From Basidiobolus heterosporus B8920 (lineage: Eukaryota; Basidiobolomycota; Basidiobolomycetes; Basidiobolales; Basidiobolaceae), in assembly GCA_000697455.1 (NCBI GenBank), contig JNET01030624.1, forward strand, positions 1 through 24,399: DNA of 24,399 nt. Direction: 5' to 3'. The first letter of the stretch is position 1. Every line of letters begins with the position of its first letter. Under the pieces are notes generated by a model, which was not told the origin of the DNA, did not search any database, and saw only the letters and a program-made list of their open reading frames with translations. A program made the position numbers and the translations under genes. This document shows, in pieces, positions 8,824 to 19,916 of this stretch.

Positions 8824-11646
8824 TCAACAAAGAACGAACCTTTCTATTCGCTGAATGTGCTCACGTAAAGCCATGTTCTCTGTCTGGAGTCGCTTTAACT
8901 CTTTTTTTAGTTCTTCGTTCTCCATCGCAAGGATACTTTGTTTCTGGATGTCTTGAGAGAGGGTCTGAATTTTGATATCTGCCTGCATTACTGGAACAGA
9001 AGGTTGACATCAAGATACCATTAGTTGCTGTTTACCAAAAAGACTAACATTGATTTTCAAGGTCTTCTATTTGATTCTTGTAGTACATTGTTGCCGTATC
9101 AGTGATTGGCTGAGAGGGTCTTGTAGTCCGTGAGGGACTCTCCAACGTTGACGGGGTTTTTGTAGGATATCTGCTGGAGGATGCTAACGCATATATTAGG
9201 GTTAGCTACCTCCTAGGTTCATTATCAGCGAGGTTACCTTCAAATGGCGTCTCCGCACTAGTCATGGAGACAGCAGAGAAATAATGGAACAAATCAGCAG
9301 GGCACTCCAATTTCTAAACCAGTAAATACGTAGTAAAATATGGCGAATAACAATGATAGCACTAGGATAAATCTGACTTACACTTGTTGTTAAAAGCATT
9401 AATTTTTGCTTCTCAGTAAAAGTAGGGACCATCAGTCCAGCCCTCACCTAAATCCTATTAGAGATAATCTCACCAGAGGAACAAAATACGAATATTTACC
9501 ATGCGCAATAGCAGAGTTTCATCGATATTATGCTACACGAAGAATGGGGTTAGATAAAAAACTGAGAGCATGGCCACTACTCATACATATTCTTTGGTGA
9601 AGTGGCTCTTCAACGATTCAATTGCCACTGAAAAAATGAGAATTAAGAACAGCAAAATTTCAAGGGCACGCAGGCAAGGGTTGCTTACACTTGAGCATTT
9701 CAAATATATGATCACGATGCAAAGTGGTAATGATATTCCGTTGGTGCCAAGGGCATTTCACTAGAATGCTTATGACTGGGAATGGTTGTTAATAGTTTGC
9801 ATAAATAGCTCGATTCAGTTGATTGTCTTTGTACCGTTTTCGAAGGGCCTTTCGGCGCACTTTCTTGAGAAATGGAGCTATTTGGTGGTAGTAAAAACGT
9901 TTGCTGTTTAATCCGAAAACCTCCGAAGATCTATGTAGCGTACCTTGTAGTTTTTACATATCATTAAGATGGAATTAATTTCATCCCGAGATAGCAGCAT
10001 TGTCGGCTGAACACCAGAATTTTCCTGCGGTAATACGACATCGCTACCTACAAATGAACCTTTCCAGCTAGGGAATATTGCCCTCATAAGTTCCTCTTGA
10101 GAAGACCTAGAAACACTCACGATTCGCCCTTTGAGAACCTTCAGATTTCTTGTTTGGATCATGTCCAAGACCTCGTGGATGTTTTGCATCTCCACAAAGG
10201 CATAACTCAAGGTCTTCCCAGTAGATCTGAAACATTCGAGTTAATTCAGGCAATGCATATATATATGTAGATTAGGGTAGATTTTGTATGCATACCGATC
10301 CATAATTATATGTATAGCCTGAGCCAGCGTTTTCTCATCAGGGACCTGTTCAGGAATTAATCTCAGTAAGTAGGCTCTGTCACTGTCTCACAGTTGATGA
10401 GGTTTGAGAGTGGAGAGTGGAGATTTCTCACCTCGTATGATTGAGTAAAGGCTTTGATATCGCTTTGTGATATATCCCATGGGATCTGGTGTTTTTGGTC
10501 ACAAGATTAGGGTGTGGGGAGGGTTAGAATTAGGGTTAGGGCTAGATACGAGTTTTTGCTTGAACACTCACGTTACTTATTTTCACTACAAAAAAGTTAT
10601 TAGGCATAGTATGGGTTGGTGCTAACACCTGTGATTGGTTCTGTGTAAGTACTGATAAGGCAATAACAAGAGTGCCTGGAAAGTGGCTTACCTGTGAACA
10701 AATCTTGCAGTTGTTGGACAAGTTGTATGAAGACCAACATTGAAAGCAGCCCCTATGGATCATTATATATATATATGTGTGTGTGTTTCTGGCTTCTTCT
10801 ATAGGGTGTTTCGAAGTCCTTACCTATGGCCACATGTTTGGAGCATTGTAGTTGTGTAGTTGCTACAATAATCACAGTATCCTAATCCACGGGTTGGAGT
10901 AGCAGCTGGACTTGGCATACTCTCACTGTAAGCGGCTCCTCTCTCGTCGTAAGTTAGCGCATTCCATGAAAGCGGCTTATCTTGGCCCAGTCTTCCCCTA
11001 ACCGTGAACTTCGGTGGTTCTATGGGATTGGGAGTTGTACTGCCCTCCCGAACTGAAAACCTTCTGTGGGATAAGATAACTTGATCCAACGGAGATGCGG
11101 GTGAAATAGGTGTGGGGAAACCTAACATTCGTGATGGATGGATATCCTATTAAAAATACCAATTAATTTCCAACAAGAAACAAAAGAAAACAAAACATAC
11201 TAACACTGCGTGAACCTAGTCGTGGCATCTCTTGGTAACGGGGATGGATTCTTTTAGGCGTGACCACTTCTATGAGAGTTCAATGTACCACTTTCTTCTG
11301 CCAAATGGGGAGATATCTGACTGATTTACCTTTCTGATATCGATGTGCCTCGATTTCCATCTGATGTGCAGCATCTAGATCTTGTCGGCGGCTGCCTGGC
11401 GGTACTGTCCCAGTATCATGAGGTTCTTGTTCATATTCTGGCCCAGAGTAATAGGCTGGTGCTTTTGGGTTTAGTGAAGAACTTCCCGAGGAAGAATATG
11501 ATGGATGAGACTTGTCTTCCTCCATCAAGGCGTCTTCACTGAAAATTAAGTATTATACTAGCAAAAAGTGCAAGGTAGTTAGAGGATGAATAGTACTGGC
11601 TAAGATCACAGTAGAGCCCTGATACACGGCAGAACTCACATAACAT
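8824..11646 (-). CDS. RING finger + RRM protein with fungal conserved module and C-terminal coiled coil (17 exons)
   Basis: Exons on the minus strand: 11646-11597, 11538-11330, 11269-11205, 11146-10824, 10752-10692, 10628-10572, 10485-10432, 10345-10296, 10226-9944, 9877-9835, 9775-9689, 9627-9587, 9532-9500, 9447-9382, 9313-9238, 9183-9049, 8990-8824. They sum to exactly 1800 bases (599 residues), and all 16 introns are GT..AG (52-86 bases). A C3HC4 RING has ligands C199, C202, C213, H215, C218, C221, C231 and C234. An RRM starts at about 247 (NNFFVVKISNIPWD as RNP2, LSYAFVEM as RNP1). Residues about 372-490 hold a conserved module with KNYKLHFSRKCAERPFEN, then KCPWHQRN, LHRDHIFEMLKLAIES and VRAGLMVPTFTEKQKLMLL. 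I recall this module from fungal RNA-binding 'RNP domain' proteins. The last 70 residues form a coiled coil (ENEELKKELKRLQTENMALR). Likely an RNA-binding ubiquitin ligase. Exon 1 (a C-E-F-C start) is the weakest; M22 is an alternative start. Confidence 0.83.
9196..9205 (-). repeat. Telomere-like TTAGGGTTAG inside intron 15 of the RING-RRM gene
   Basis: The plus strand reads TTAGGGTTAG; in the transcript it reads CTAACCCTAA, about 20 bases before the intron's 3' end. It may also supply the CTAAC branch site. Confidence 0.45.
10517..10545 (-). repeat. Telomere-like TTAGGG units inside intron 6 of the RING-RRM gene
   Basis: The plus strand shows GGGTTAG, AATTAGGG and TTAGGGC in close succession, with a further ATTAGGG at about 10506. 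These are imperfect copies of the TTAGGG telomere unit. They lie within the intron 10486-10571. Confidence 0.5.
10763..10792. repeat. (TA)n(TG)n microsatellite in intron 4 of the RING-RRM gene
   Basis: A run of alternating TA followed by TG dinucleotides sits inside the intron 10753-10823, close to its 3' splice site on the minus strand. It is probably length-variable between strains. Confidence 0.7.
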
Positions 11647-11940
11647 GGGGTCGTTCTACCGGTGATTCACAAGTCAGAAATGATCCCAATGTTAGATCCT
11701 GAAAAGAGAAAGAGCTTTTTTATTTTTATATTATATACACAAAACTATGCTCTTGAGTCCAAAATTGGGCAAGATCGCAACTACCGAGAAAACTATTTAG
11801 GTTATTCACAACTCGGGTGTCTAATTCGACGAAAGGGTTTACATAAGATGACAATCCTGACCCTGATAAGGAAAGCGGATATCAAGAATTCTGAATACCT
11901 AAGGTTGAGGGGAACGTTGAGGAGGTAGTAGAAGAGGTAG

Positions 11941-11973
11941 TTGAGGTGGTTGAGGTGGTTGAGGTGGTTGAGG
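11941..11973. repeat. 9-bp tandem repeat TTGAGGTGG, nearly four copies
   Basis: Three exact copies and a partial fourth run head to tail. The preceding GTTGAGGAGGTAG looks like decayed copies. The purine/pyrimidine strand bias suggests replication slippage. Confidence 0.85.
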
Positions 11974-12118
11974 GAAAGGCGCAAGATAGATGGTGTTTGC
12001 TATCATTCACATGTTACCAAAATGAAACAGCTGCTGGTTTTGAGACACAAATGTTTCAGTTTATTGCCTAGTTCCAAGAATTGACTTTCCTGGCAACACG
12101 ATGAATGTATATATATAT

Positions 12119-12178
12119 TGTGGCATTCAGTTGTGGCATTCAGTTGTGGCATTCAGTTGTGACATTCAGTTGTAGCAT
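12119..12178. repeat. 13-bp tandem repeat TGTGGCATTCAGT, about 4.6 copies
   Basis: Units 1-3 are identical, unit 4 has one substitution (TGTGACATTCAGT) and a partial fifth begins TGTAGCAT. More distant copies of TGTGGCAT follow at about 12190 and 12212. Confidence 0.9.
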
Positions 12179-12468
12179 GATTAATGTATTGTGGCATGAT
12201 TGATTCTTATTGTGGCACTCTGGTTAAGATTACTCATGTTTCTGGTTCACATACCTTTATTTTATTTTGGAACTCTCTCGCTCTATATTCCTAATGGAAA
12301 TGTATGCAGCAGCCATGCTTCTGGATATACACTTAGGGCTAGCCAACGGTATCTATAATCAAGCCTTATACATGTGTAAAGCCTTTGGGATACATACAAG
12401 CACGCCTCTGGATGCATAATATCAATCTATGATGTGTATAGTCAAGCCATTCCTGTTCTTCGAATTCC

Positions 12469-12504
12469 AGCTGGCTTGATAGCGGGCTTGGTAGCGGGCT
12501 TGAT
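12469..12504. repeat. 12-bp tandem repeat AGCGGGCTTGRT, three copies
   Basis: Three adjacent units differ at one position each. The period is a multiple of three, so the repeat does not interrupt the short minus-strand frame that crosses it, where it reads as a Ser-Pro-Leu rich segment. Confidence 0.8.
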
Positions 12505-12753
12505 ACCCAACAATCTAAGATGAAATAAAAAACCTCATCCGGCAAAACTAACAAATCTTTGATTTTGTACGTCCTACAGATCTCATCTATTATCATTTAT
12601 AGTTTGGGGTGACAGAAGGGGTTTATTGGTGTATTATGACTTTGACATCTTGTGCTTGCTTATTCGCCTGGGTGGGACTTGCTTCAATTTTAGGAAACAG
12701 ACTAGGTGGGACAATCTTTGGAAATTAGAAAATCGCAAATTAAAGAGCTCTCT

Positions 12754-12761
12754 TATAAAAT
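12754..12761 (+). promoter_or_regulatory. TATA box candidate of the seven-helix protein gene
   Basis: TATAAAAT lies 49 bases before the ATG at 12803, followed by a pyrimidine-rich leader (CTTCTCTCTCTTCTA), a common fungal core promoter arrangement. Confidence 0.45.
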
Positions 12762-12802
12762 AAGGCTACGGTCTTGCTGATCACCCGCTTCTCTCTCTTC
12801 TA

Positions 12803-13738
12803 ATGGACGCCTCATCGATTAAAAATGAACTTTTGCAAGAGAGCATCACCTTCGTCATTATTGGGCTCTCCCTTCCCGTGGCCTTAGAGAGTGCCTACAG
12901 TGCTACCCGAATTGCAATGAAAGAGACGGCATTGGTTTACAAACTTAATTTCATCCAAGCCCTAGTTAAGTGCATCAACAGTTTGCTAGAGGTCGGGCTT
13001 GAAATGCAGGCTGAAAAAAATTGCTCGGCTATCACAATCCAATATCACACGGCCTCATTTATCTCCTTGTCATGCATTCACCTTATCTTATATCTAAAGG
13101 CTTATCACACTTCTTTCTCGACGAAGCTAGTAGCATTTATCTGTGTATCTTTACAGATATTGGAGATCTTTTGCCTTGTACAGATGTTTAGTCACTACAA
13201 ATATATCAAGGGGGTCATAGGTGGGTGCACAATCGAATTCCCAATGGCATACACATTGTCGATGGTGGCATCCACCACTACCATCATGATCTTCTTGAGC
13301 GCCATCTTTGTCTACAATATCATTCGTCTATCACGATTCAATAACAAGGGATTTTACCGCATCCTAGCAAGAGATGGTGCTATTTTTGGAATAGTCATAA
13401 TCATATGTGATATAGCGTTGGCCATTACCATCTCCATGAGAGTAACTAATTCCTGGTATCTGCTTTATGCCGGATGTACGACTATTCGAATGCATGAACC
13501 ACACATTCCAAGTCTAACCTGAACTTTTATCACCACAGGGGCAATCAAGAGCAAACTGATGTCAGAGATGATGCTGGCTACCCATAACAGACGTAAAGGC
13601 GGATGGTCGTCTGAAGATAGTCCAGAGAACAATACTACAGGGTACTTCCAGGGAACATTACTCAATGAACAACCGGATAATAGTAATAGTGCAAATGTTG
13701 AGCTAACGGTTATACCAAGCACCAAAGATGATCATTGA
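12803..13738 (+). CDS. Seven-helix membrane protein, receptor-like
   Basis: Two exons (12803-13475, 13539-13738) joined by a phase-1 intron of 63 bases give 290 residues. Hydrophobic segments lie at about 15-35, 47-66, 80-100, 107-129, 148-175, 189-212 and 216-228, consistent with seven helices, an outside N-terminus and an inside C-terminus of about 60 residues. C74 and C142 fall in positions where they could form an extracellular disulfide like that of G-protein coupled receptors. A stretch before the sixth helix (FYRILARDGAIFG) recalls a pattern common in fungal seven-helix proteins. The tail is hydrophilic and Asn/Ser-rich. I do not recognise a named family. A receptor role is plausible from topology alone; a transporter or structural membrane protein is not excluded. 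Confidence 0.75.
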
Positions 13739-13795
13739 TTTTAAACTCATATAATTCTTCTCCCTCAATTTAATTTCCCCCATTCACCTACACTC

Positions 13796-13825
13796 CGCGC
13801 TCACCACACCCGCGCTCACCACACC
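13796..13825. repeat. 15-bp direct repeat CGCGCTCACCACACC, two copies
   Basis: Two identical adjacent copies in a C-rich stretch just after the seven-helix protein gene. Confidence 0.8.
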
Positions 13826-14387
13826 CTTCCTTCCCCATTCCCACAAGGTGTACAGTCTTAATACTTATTCCTTACCTTGAGCCCAAATGTGGATAATGGT
13901 ACCGTCTGGGCTATGCATGTTGTATGACCAATATAGATGCTTGATTATCAAGGCTTAGATTATCACTTGGCCCGCGCCTGATGCAATAAAAATGCTTGTG
14001 ATCCGATTCCCACTGCGATATAGTACTTAAAAGTGATCAGGATTCTCACTACGCTTAGTCTTCTATCACCTCCATGGTGTTACCCCCGAGTGTTACTGTT
14101 GCCACAATGATTCTACTGACTAATAGGCGATCTCTGATATTCCCCTATTCCGGATCGACTAATTATTCATTAATAACCGGAAATACCCTGTTTAGTTCGT
14201 TACCAGTCACATTACCTTTTTCAATGCTTTCACCAATGAAAGCTCGAGCAAGCTAAACAGTAATTGAGCCTATACTTTAATTCCATTTGCCGAATTTCAG
14301 AGCATGACTATTCATTACCCAGTCAATTCACTTCTTGCAATGGCAGTACAGGACAATCATTGACAGGATACGCGTTATGAAACCATA

Positions 14388-14420
14388 CGTGGTTAATGCG
14401 TGGTTAATGCGTGGTTAATG
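14388..14420. repeat. 11-bp tandem repeat CGTGGTTAATG, three exact copies
   Basis: Three perfect head-to-tail copies about 150-180 bases before the ATG of the transporter gene. They could be duplicated binding sites or simple slippage. Confidence 0.85.
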
Positions 14421-14567
14421 AATGCTCAACCAGATGCTTAATCATATCGCTTACATAGATTCAGAATACTGGTAAGAGAAGTTACCTCACCTATGTTTAT
14501 AAGGTTTTCATAGTGTTCTGTCTGGCCAAGTTATACGTAGTTGTTGTAGATAGTCATCTCTTGCAAA

Positions 14568-16105
14568 ATGTATCCCCTGAGTATGACCAATTCCGCTCAG
14601 TATTCTATTGAAATGTTACCAACATCTTATCAAGATGAAATCTCTCCGTGTCCAGGTTCACCGTCCTTGGCTTTAGGCTGCTTGCCAAATCTAAGTAATG
14701 CTTCTAGTCTGGTACATCGTGTAGCCAGCCCCCGGGACTTTGAACAAGACTCAGATACTCAAGACGAGCTGGATCCTTTACTACTAGGCTCTAGACGTAT
14801 GTCTTTGGACGAGCTACAGCAAGTAAAGAAGAGACAGGGGAAAGATGTATACTACTTTTATGAAGAACAAAACCAGATCATCGATGATTTCTTAACCCCC
14901 GTAAACTCTAGTGGCTCAGCTGAGGATTCTAAATTACTCAAGGTATGCTTCCTTCTTCCTTCCTGAACTGAAGCGAAAGATACTCAAGGTAAAGGCTAGG
15001 TCAAAATCGCTGTCTATGGCTCCTTTGCTGCGAATATCGTTTTATTTTTACTACAACTATATGCCGCGATCTCTTCTAAATCATTATCGTTATTTGCTAC
15101 AATGGCCGATGCCTTCATGGATCTTTTTTCTAGTGCAGTCTTAGTGTTTGCTGCCAGAGCAGCAGCCAAAAGCAACCTGCTCAAATATCCCACTGTACGT
15201 ATAAAACTCAATCTCAGGGAATTTTGTCTTACCGAAAAGATTGTAGGGCAAGGCACGTATGGAGACTGTTGGAATCATTGTGTTTTCAGCACTGATGGGT
15301 ACTCTCTCACTTGAGTTAATCGTATGTGCATTTTAATCCAGTATTTCAGAATAGTTTTTCTTATTTTGTATAGATTGAAGGTGTTAGGGCCTTGATTGGA
15401 CGCGACCATTCACCTAAATTGGATACCTGGAGCATAGTTTGTGTATCAATCGCTCTGGGAACCAAATTTGGTTTGTTTCTTTATTGCAGGACGCTCCGGG
15501 AATTTCCTGCTGCCAGGACATTTGCGCAAGACCATCAAAACGATCTTCTAGTCAATGGATTCGGCTTGACTGCCTCTCTACTGGGAAGCAAAATCTCCTG
15601 GTGGATTGATCCTGTCGGTGCTTTGGTAGTAGCACTTATTATCCTCAGATCATGGACTGCCACAGCATATGGTGATTTGATTTACCACTTGCATTAATTT
15701 AGCCGCATCCACTGATTTTTTGGATTATTCATTTTCAGAGAACATCCAATTGATAGTCGGAAAGTCAGCAGATACCAATTTTCTGAAGAAAGTCACCTAT
15801 ATTGGTAATTTCAAGGAACACACTTCATTAAGACCTGAACTCATTGTCGCTGACGAATTACAATTGTAGCGCTAACCCATCACCCCAAAGTCTTACAAGT
15901 CGATACTTGCCGTGCCTACCATGCTGGCAATAATCTGTTCGTAGAAGTGGATATAGTAATGTCTCCAGAGACCCCGCTGTATGAAAGTCATGATATTGGC
16001 GAGAGTTTACAGATCAAGCTAGAAACACTCCCAAACGTGGAGCGGGCGTTTGTTCATGTTGATTATGAAACTAGCCATATGCCAGAACATCAGAAGGCAC
16101 AGTAA
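14568..16105 (+). CDS. Cation diffusion facilitator transporter, manganese type
   Basis: Six exons (14568-14942, 15000-15194, 15247-15321, 15374-15671, 15739-15804, 15870-16105) give 414 residues. CDF proteins exchange divalent metal for protons across organelle or plasma membranes. The first 125 residues are a cytosolic Ser/Asp-rich region with a helix (YYFYEEQNQIIDDFLTP). Membrane helices follow: YGSFAANIVLFLLQLYA (TM1), SLFATMADAFMDLFSSAVL (TM2), then GKARMETVG and later helices in exon 4. Metal-site residues are D162 and D166 (D-A-F-M-D) and D268 and D272 (D-H-Q-N-D). This D-x-x-x-D pair marks the Mn/Fe branch; the zinc branch has His in these places. The cytosolic C-terminal domain (THHPKVLQVDTCRAYHAGNN through FVHVDYE) is complete. 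The family call is firm; metal preference is inferred from the motif. Confidence 0.93.
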
Positions 16106-16115
16106 CAGACACTCG

Positions 16116-16121
16116 AATAAA
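16116..16121 (+). terminator. Possible poly(A) signal of the CDF transporter gene
   Basis: AATAAA occurs 10 bases after the stop codon, which is rather close. The region that follows to 16338 is short and gene-free. Confidence 0.35.
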
Positions 16122-16177
16122 GTACTGCGGAATGCATAGCCACCTGTATTATATTATATCATATCTCATTTGTTCCC

Positions 16178-16205
16178 CCCTAGTCACTCCCCCTAGTCAC
16201 TCCCC
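16178..16205. repeat. 13-bp direct repeat CCCTAGTCACTCC, two copies
   Basis: Two adjacent copies in the short gap between convergent genes. Confidence 0.75.
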
Positions 16206-16338
16206 AATATGCAGCTTCAGTAGGTATCGTTTATTTATCATTTAGCGCTGATGCTCAGGTGATGTTATTCAGAAAGGAACGGGAAATGATGACTGTACAG
16301 GATGATCGTTTCGTAGTATGGCTCCTTATATGTTATTA

Positions 16339-17601
16339 TTACAAGTACAACGAGGTTTCTTTTGGAAATCTCTCCGAGTGAGTGACACTCTTTCTTTCAC
16401 CAGACATTTCCAACTTATTCACTTCTAAGCTTTGATTATTGACAGAATGCATGTCATATCTACGCTCCTCTACCCCTGTCATGGACAAACTACCCTCGGA
16501 GTTGATGGTCTGATTCAGATGCACCAAGTAGGGACGCTCCGATGCTCGGTGCTCAGTTGGGCTAACATTGTTCGTGAGCAAGCATCTTTTTAAGCACCAA
16601 AACAACATTCGTGGTTTCCATGAGGTAATCCCCACTCCATCCATGGCGTCTAATGACGACAGGGAGTGCATATAGCGGTCAGTGATATCAGATCGAATCC
16701 GTTTCCATGCATGTATCACTGCTGGGTCGAACAAGATGACAATGGCATTGAAGGTACCTTGTAATGAACCGGCAAAGTAAGCAAGAAAAAACAGAGAGAA
16801 GTTTGCTCTTCGGTGGATGTAAATATCCATCTCCTGAACAATGTTAATTCCCTGAGTAAAGATTGGAATCATTGGGTACAGTACAATTCGACGCACCGCC
16901 TTCAGGACGTCCTTGTCTATATTGGTTTTGCCCTGCCATTCGGATCCAAGCTCTTGGTTGGTTGTGTGGTGTATGTGCGCACGAATTAGTCGGCTCTCTT
17001 TGATCAACTTGTATGTCACCAGACCGACGGCTATTATACAGTACAATACACTTGCAACAATCCAACCTAAGTAGGTCATCCATTCCCATAAGATAGTTCT
17101 CGAAGTGTATCCATTCGTCCACCAACAAGTCCCAGAGATAGCATAAAAGCCATACTTTCTCTCAAAGAACGGAATGATGCTTATCATCAAGGATAGAAAG
17201 AGGGATGCCATGTAATAGTATTTCACATAGCTAGAGGTATTGCTTTTTCCGTGGACAAACACAATCTGTAAATTAAATGCTATCATGGTATTCAAAAATA
17301 AATATAGCAGCGTGAATAATATGAGCAGCCAGACACTCAGCGTGCACCAAACAGTGTCGTTATTGTTTTGAATGTTTAAAATCTGAGCGCTGCAGTAACC
17401 AATGTCAACTAATGCCACCCATTTGTTCAACCTTAATGAGACTCGATCAACCAGGTGCCGGTCGTAAAGCTTGAGCCCTACTAATATCAGAAAGACGATT
17501 GCTGAGCATATGATCGAGATGCTGTTAGCAGCGATCGCTGCCGTAAACACAGATCCATACTGACTGTTGACGTTGGAGAAAACCGGTGCCGAGGTCAACA
17601 T
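16339..17601 (-). CDS. G-protein coupled receptor-like seven-helix protein
   Basis: A single exon of 420 residues. Helices are predicted at about 22-44, 58-77, 86-115, 127-145, 172-199, 237-258 and 267-292, with an N-terminus of about 20 residues outside and a cytosolic tail of about 125. C86, at the start of helix 3, and C159 (GTCWWTNG in the second outer loop) fit the conserved GPCR disulfide. The third inner loop is long and basic, ending in DVLKAVRRIVLYPMIPIFTQ. This resembles the loop-to-helix-6 region of fungal cAMP-receptor-like/Git3-type receptors. The tail is Ser/Thr-rich with many possible phosphorylation sites. Such receptors sense nutrients or small ligands and act through G-alpha, the target of RGS proteins such as the one encoded at 2193-5168. 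Ligand and exact subclass cannot be told. Confidence 0.82.
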   Translation of the reverse strand: MLTSAPVFSNVNSQYGSVFTAAIAANSISIICSAIVFLILVGLKLYDRHLVDRVSLRLNKWVALVDIGYCSAQILNIQNNNDTVWCTLSVWLLILFTLLYLFLNTMIAFNLQIVFVHGKSNTSSYVKYYYMASLFLSLMISIIPFFERKYGFYAISGTCWWTNGYTSRTILWEWMTYLGWIVASVLYCIIAVGLVTYKLIKESRLIRAHIHHTTNQELGSEWQGKTNIDKDVLKAVRRIVLYPMIPIFTQGINIVQEMDIYIHRRANFSLFFLAYFAGSLQGTFNAIVILFDPAVIHAWKRIRSDITDRYMHSLSSLDAMDGVGITSWKPRMLFWCLKRCLLTNNVSPTEHRASERPYLVHLNQTINSEGSLSMTGVEERRYDMHSVNNQSLEVNKLEMSGERKSVTHSERFPKETSLYL

Positions 17602-18607
17602 ATTCCTTTATATGAAAGTGGGATTATTACAAGGAAGAAAGTTCGCAATTATATTGGTAAAGGAATTGAACATTTAGAGTTCCCAAGGGCCTCTTTGTTG
17701 TTGGAGATGGGGGAGGGGCTCACTTGATGCTGAGATGGATTAGGATGTAGAGAGGATGGGAGCTCAGAGCGAGAGCTCAATATAGCCCAATAAAAGGAAA
17801 TATCTCTGGATGATTCATCTTGAGTTGCTTTATATGTCATTCTTTGTCTATATGCTACTCTTTGTTACATCAAGCATCCACACGCCCACACACCATCCAC
17901 ACTGTTGGAGAGCGTTTCTGCATTGAGACCAAGTTCGAGGAATGAGGGTGGGGCTAAGAGACATAGTCAACCAGCGGTCAATTCATCAGCCAGCATTCTC
18001 GACTCATGTGTCATAGGCCGAAACTGGATGATGATGATCATGCCTGCTCCTCCCTCTGAGCCAGGTGATGACGATCATTCTTGGTAGCCCCTTCCAATGA
18101 TGTAAGGTAATACGCGAAATGACCTGGGCAATAATCTGGATGCTAGTTTGCAATGCATCTCGATTGATTGAACGAACCAGATACTGAATCGGCATTTCAG
18201 TTGAATTCCCGAAATTAACCCCCCCCCCGAAATGTAGGCGAGGATAGATGGCATGATTCAAGAACAACCCCTCCCCCTCTTCATTTCTACCTCCATCTAT
18301 CTCCTTGCCCCCTACTCCTTCAACTATAGTGTTGGTTGTTCGTTGGATTACGGCAAATGCTTAACATACTTCAACCACTTACTTATTTTTGGCAGTCACT
18401 TCAGATTGGTTACATGGGATTGGTTGATTGCTTCATTTGTGTGACTGAATACTCAAAGTAGAATATTGCATAAGATATCAACTATTATACCATAGATTTG
18501 ATAAATCTATGAGAGCCAATCATCCATTATTCCTGATGACAAATTCTATTTAGCTACATCCCAGCGAAAACGAGTCGCTTTGTACTTTGGTAAATCAAGC
18601 CTCAACC
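17602..18607. other. Intergenic region between the GPCR-like gene and thioredoxin reductase
   Basis: About 1 kb with no supported gene. It holds a run of ten C (18219-18228) and an inverted repeat (18491-18511). It presumably contains the divergent promoters of both flanking genes. Confidence 0.45.
18491..18511. repeat. Inverted repeat CATAGATTT-GAT-AAATCTATG
   Basis: Perfect 9-base arms around a three-base centre, about 97 bases before the thioredoxin reductase ATG. It could be a dimeric factor site or a hairpin. Confidence 0.6.

Positions 18608-19916
<1,309 letters not shown>

Larger units (their letters stand above)
11647..12802. other. Repeat-rich intergenic region between the RING-RRM gene and a seven-helix protein gene
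   Basis: No gene is supported. It holds three small tandem repeats (listed separately) and a 76-codon minus-strand open frame (12366-12596) without recognisable similarity. It contains the divergent promoters of its two flanking genes. Confidence 0.45.
13739..14567. other. Intergenic region before the CDF transporter gene
   Basis: No gene is supported. It contains two small tandem repeats (13796-13825 and 14388-14420) and the presumed promoter of the transporter gene. A 60-codon open frame at 14074-14256 has no detectable family character. Confidence 0.45.

Noticed and set aside
9262-9764. Short frames of about 60 codons on both strands
   Set aside because: They cut across introns and exons of the spliced RING-RRM gene; the joined minus-strand exons explain the region.
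11662-11984. Overlapping frames on both strands near the 9-bp repeat
   Set aside because: The minus frame is largely the repeat translated as Leu-Asn-His units, and the plus frame has no recognisable content.
14943-15144. Apparent frame break after exon 1 of the CDF gene
   Set aside because: It is explained by a normal 57-base intron ending GGCTAG at 14999; the frame resumes with VKIAVYGSF, so this is not a pseudogene.
17905-18444. Several 60-90 codon frames between the GPCR-like and reductase genes
   Set aside because: Low-complexity composition, mutually overlapping, and no motif or splice continuation.
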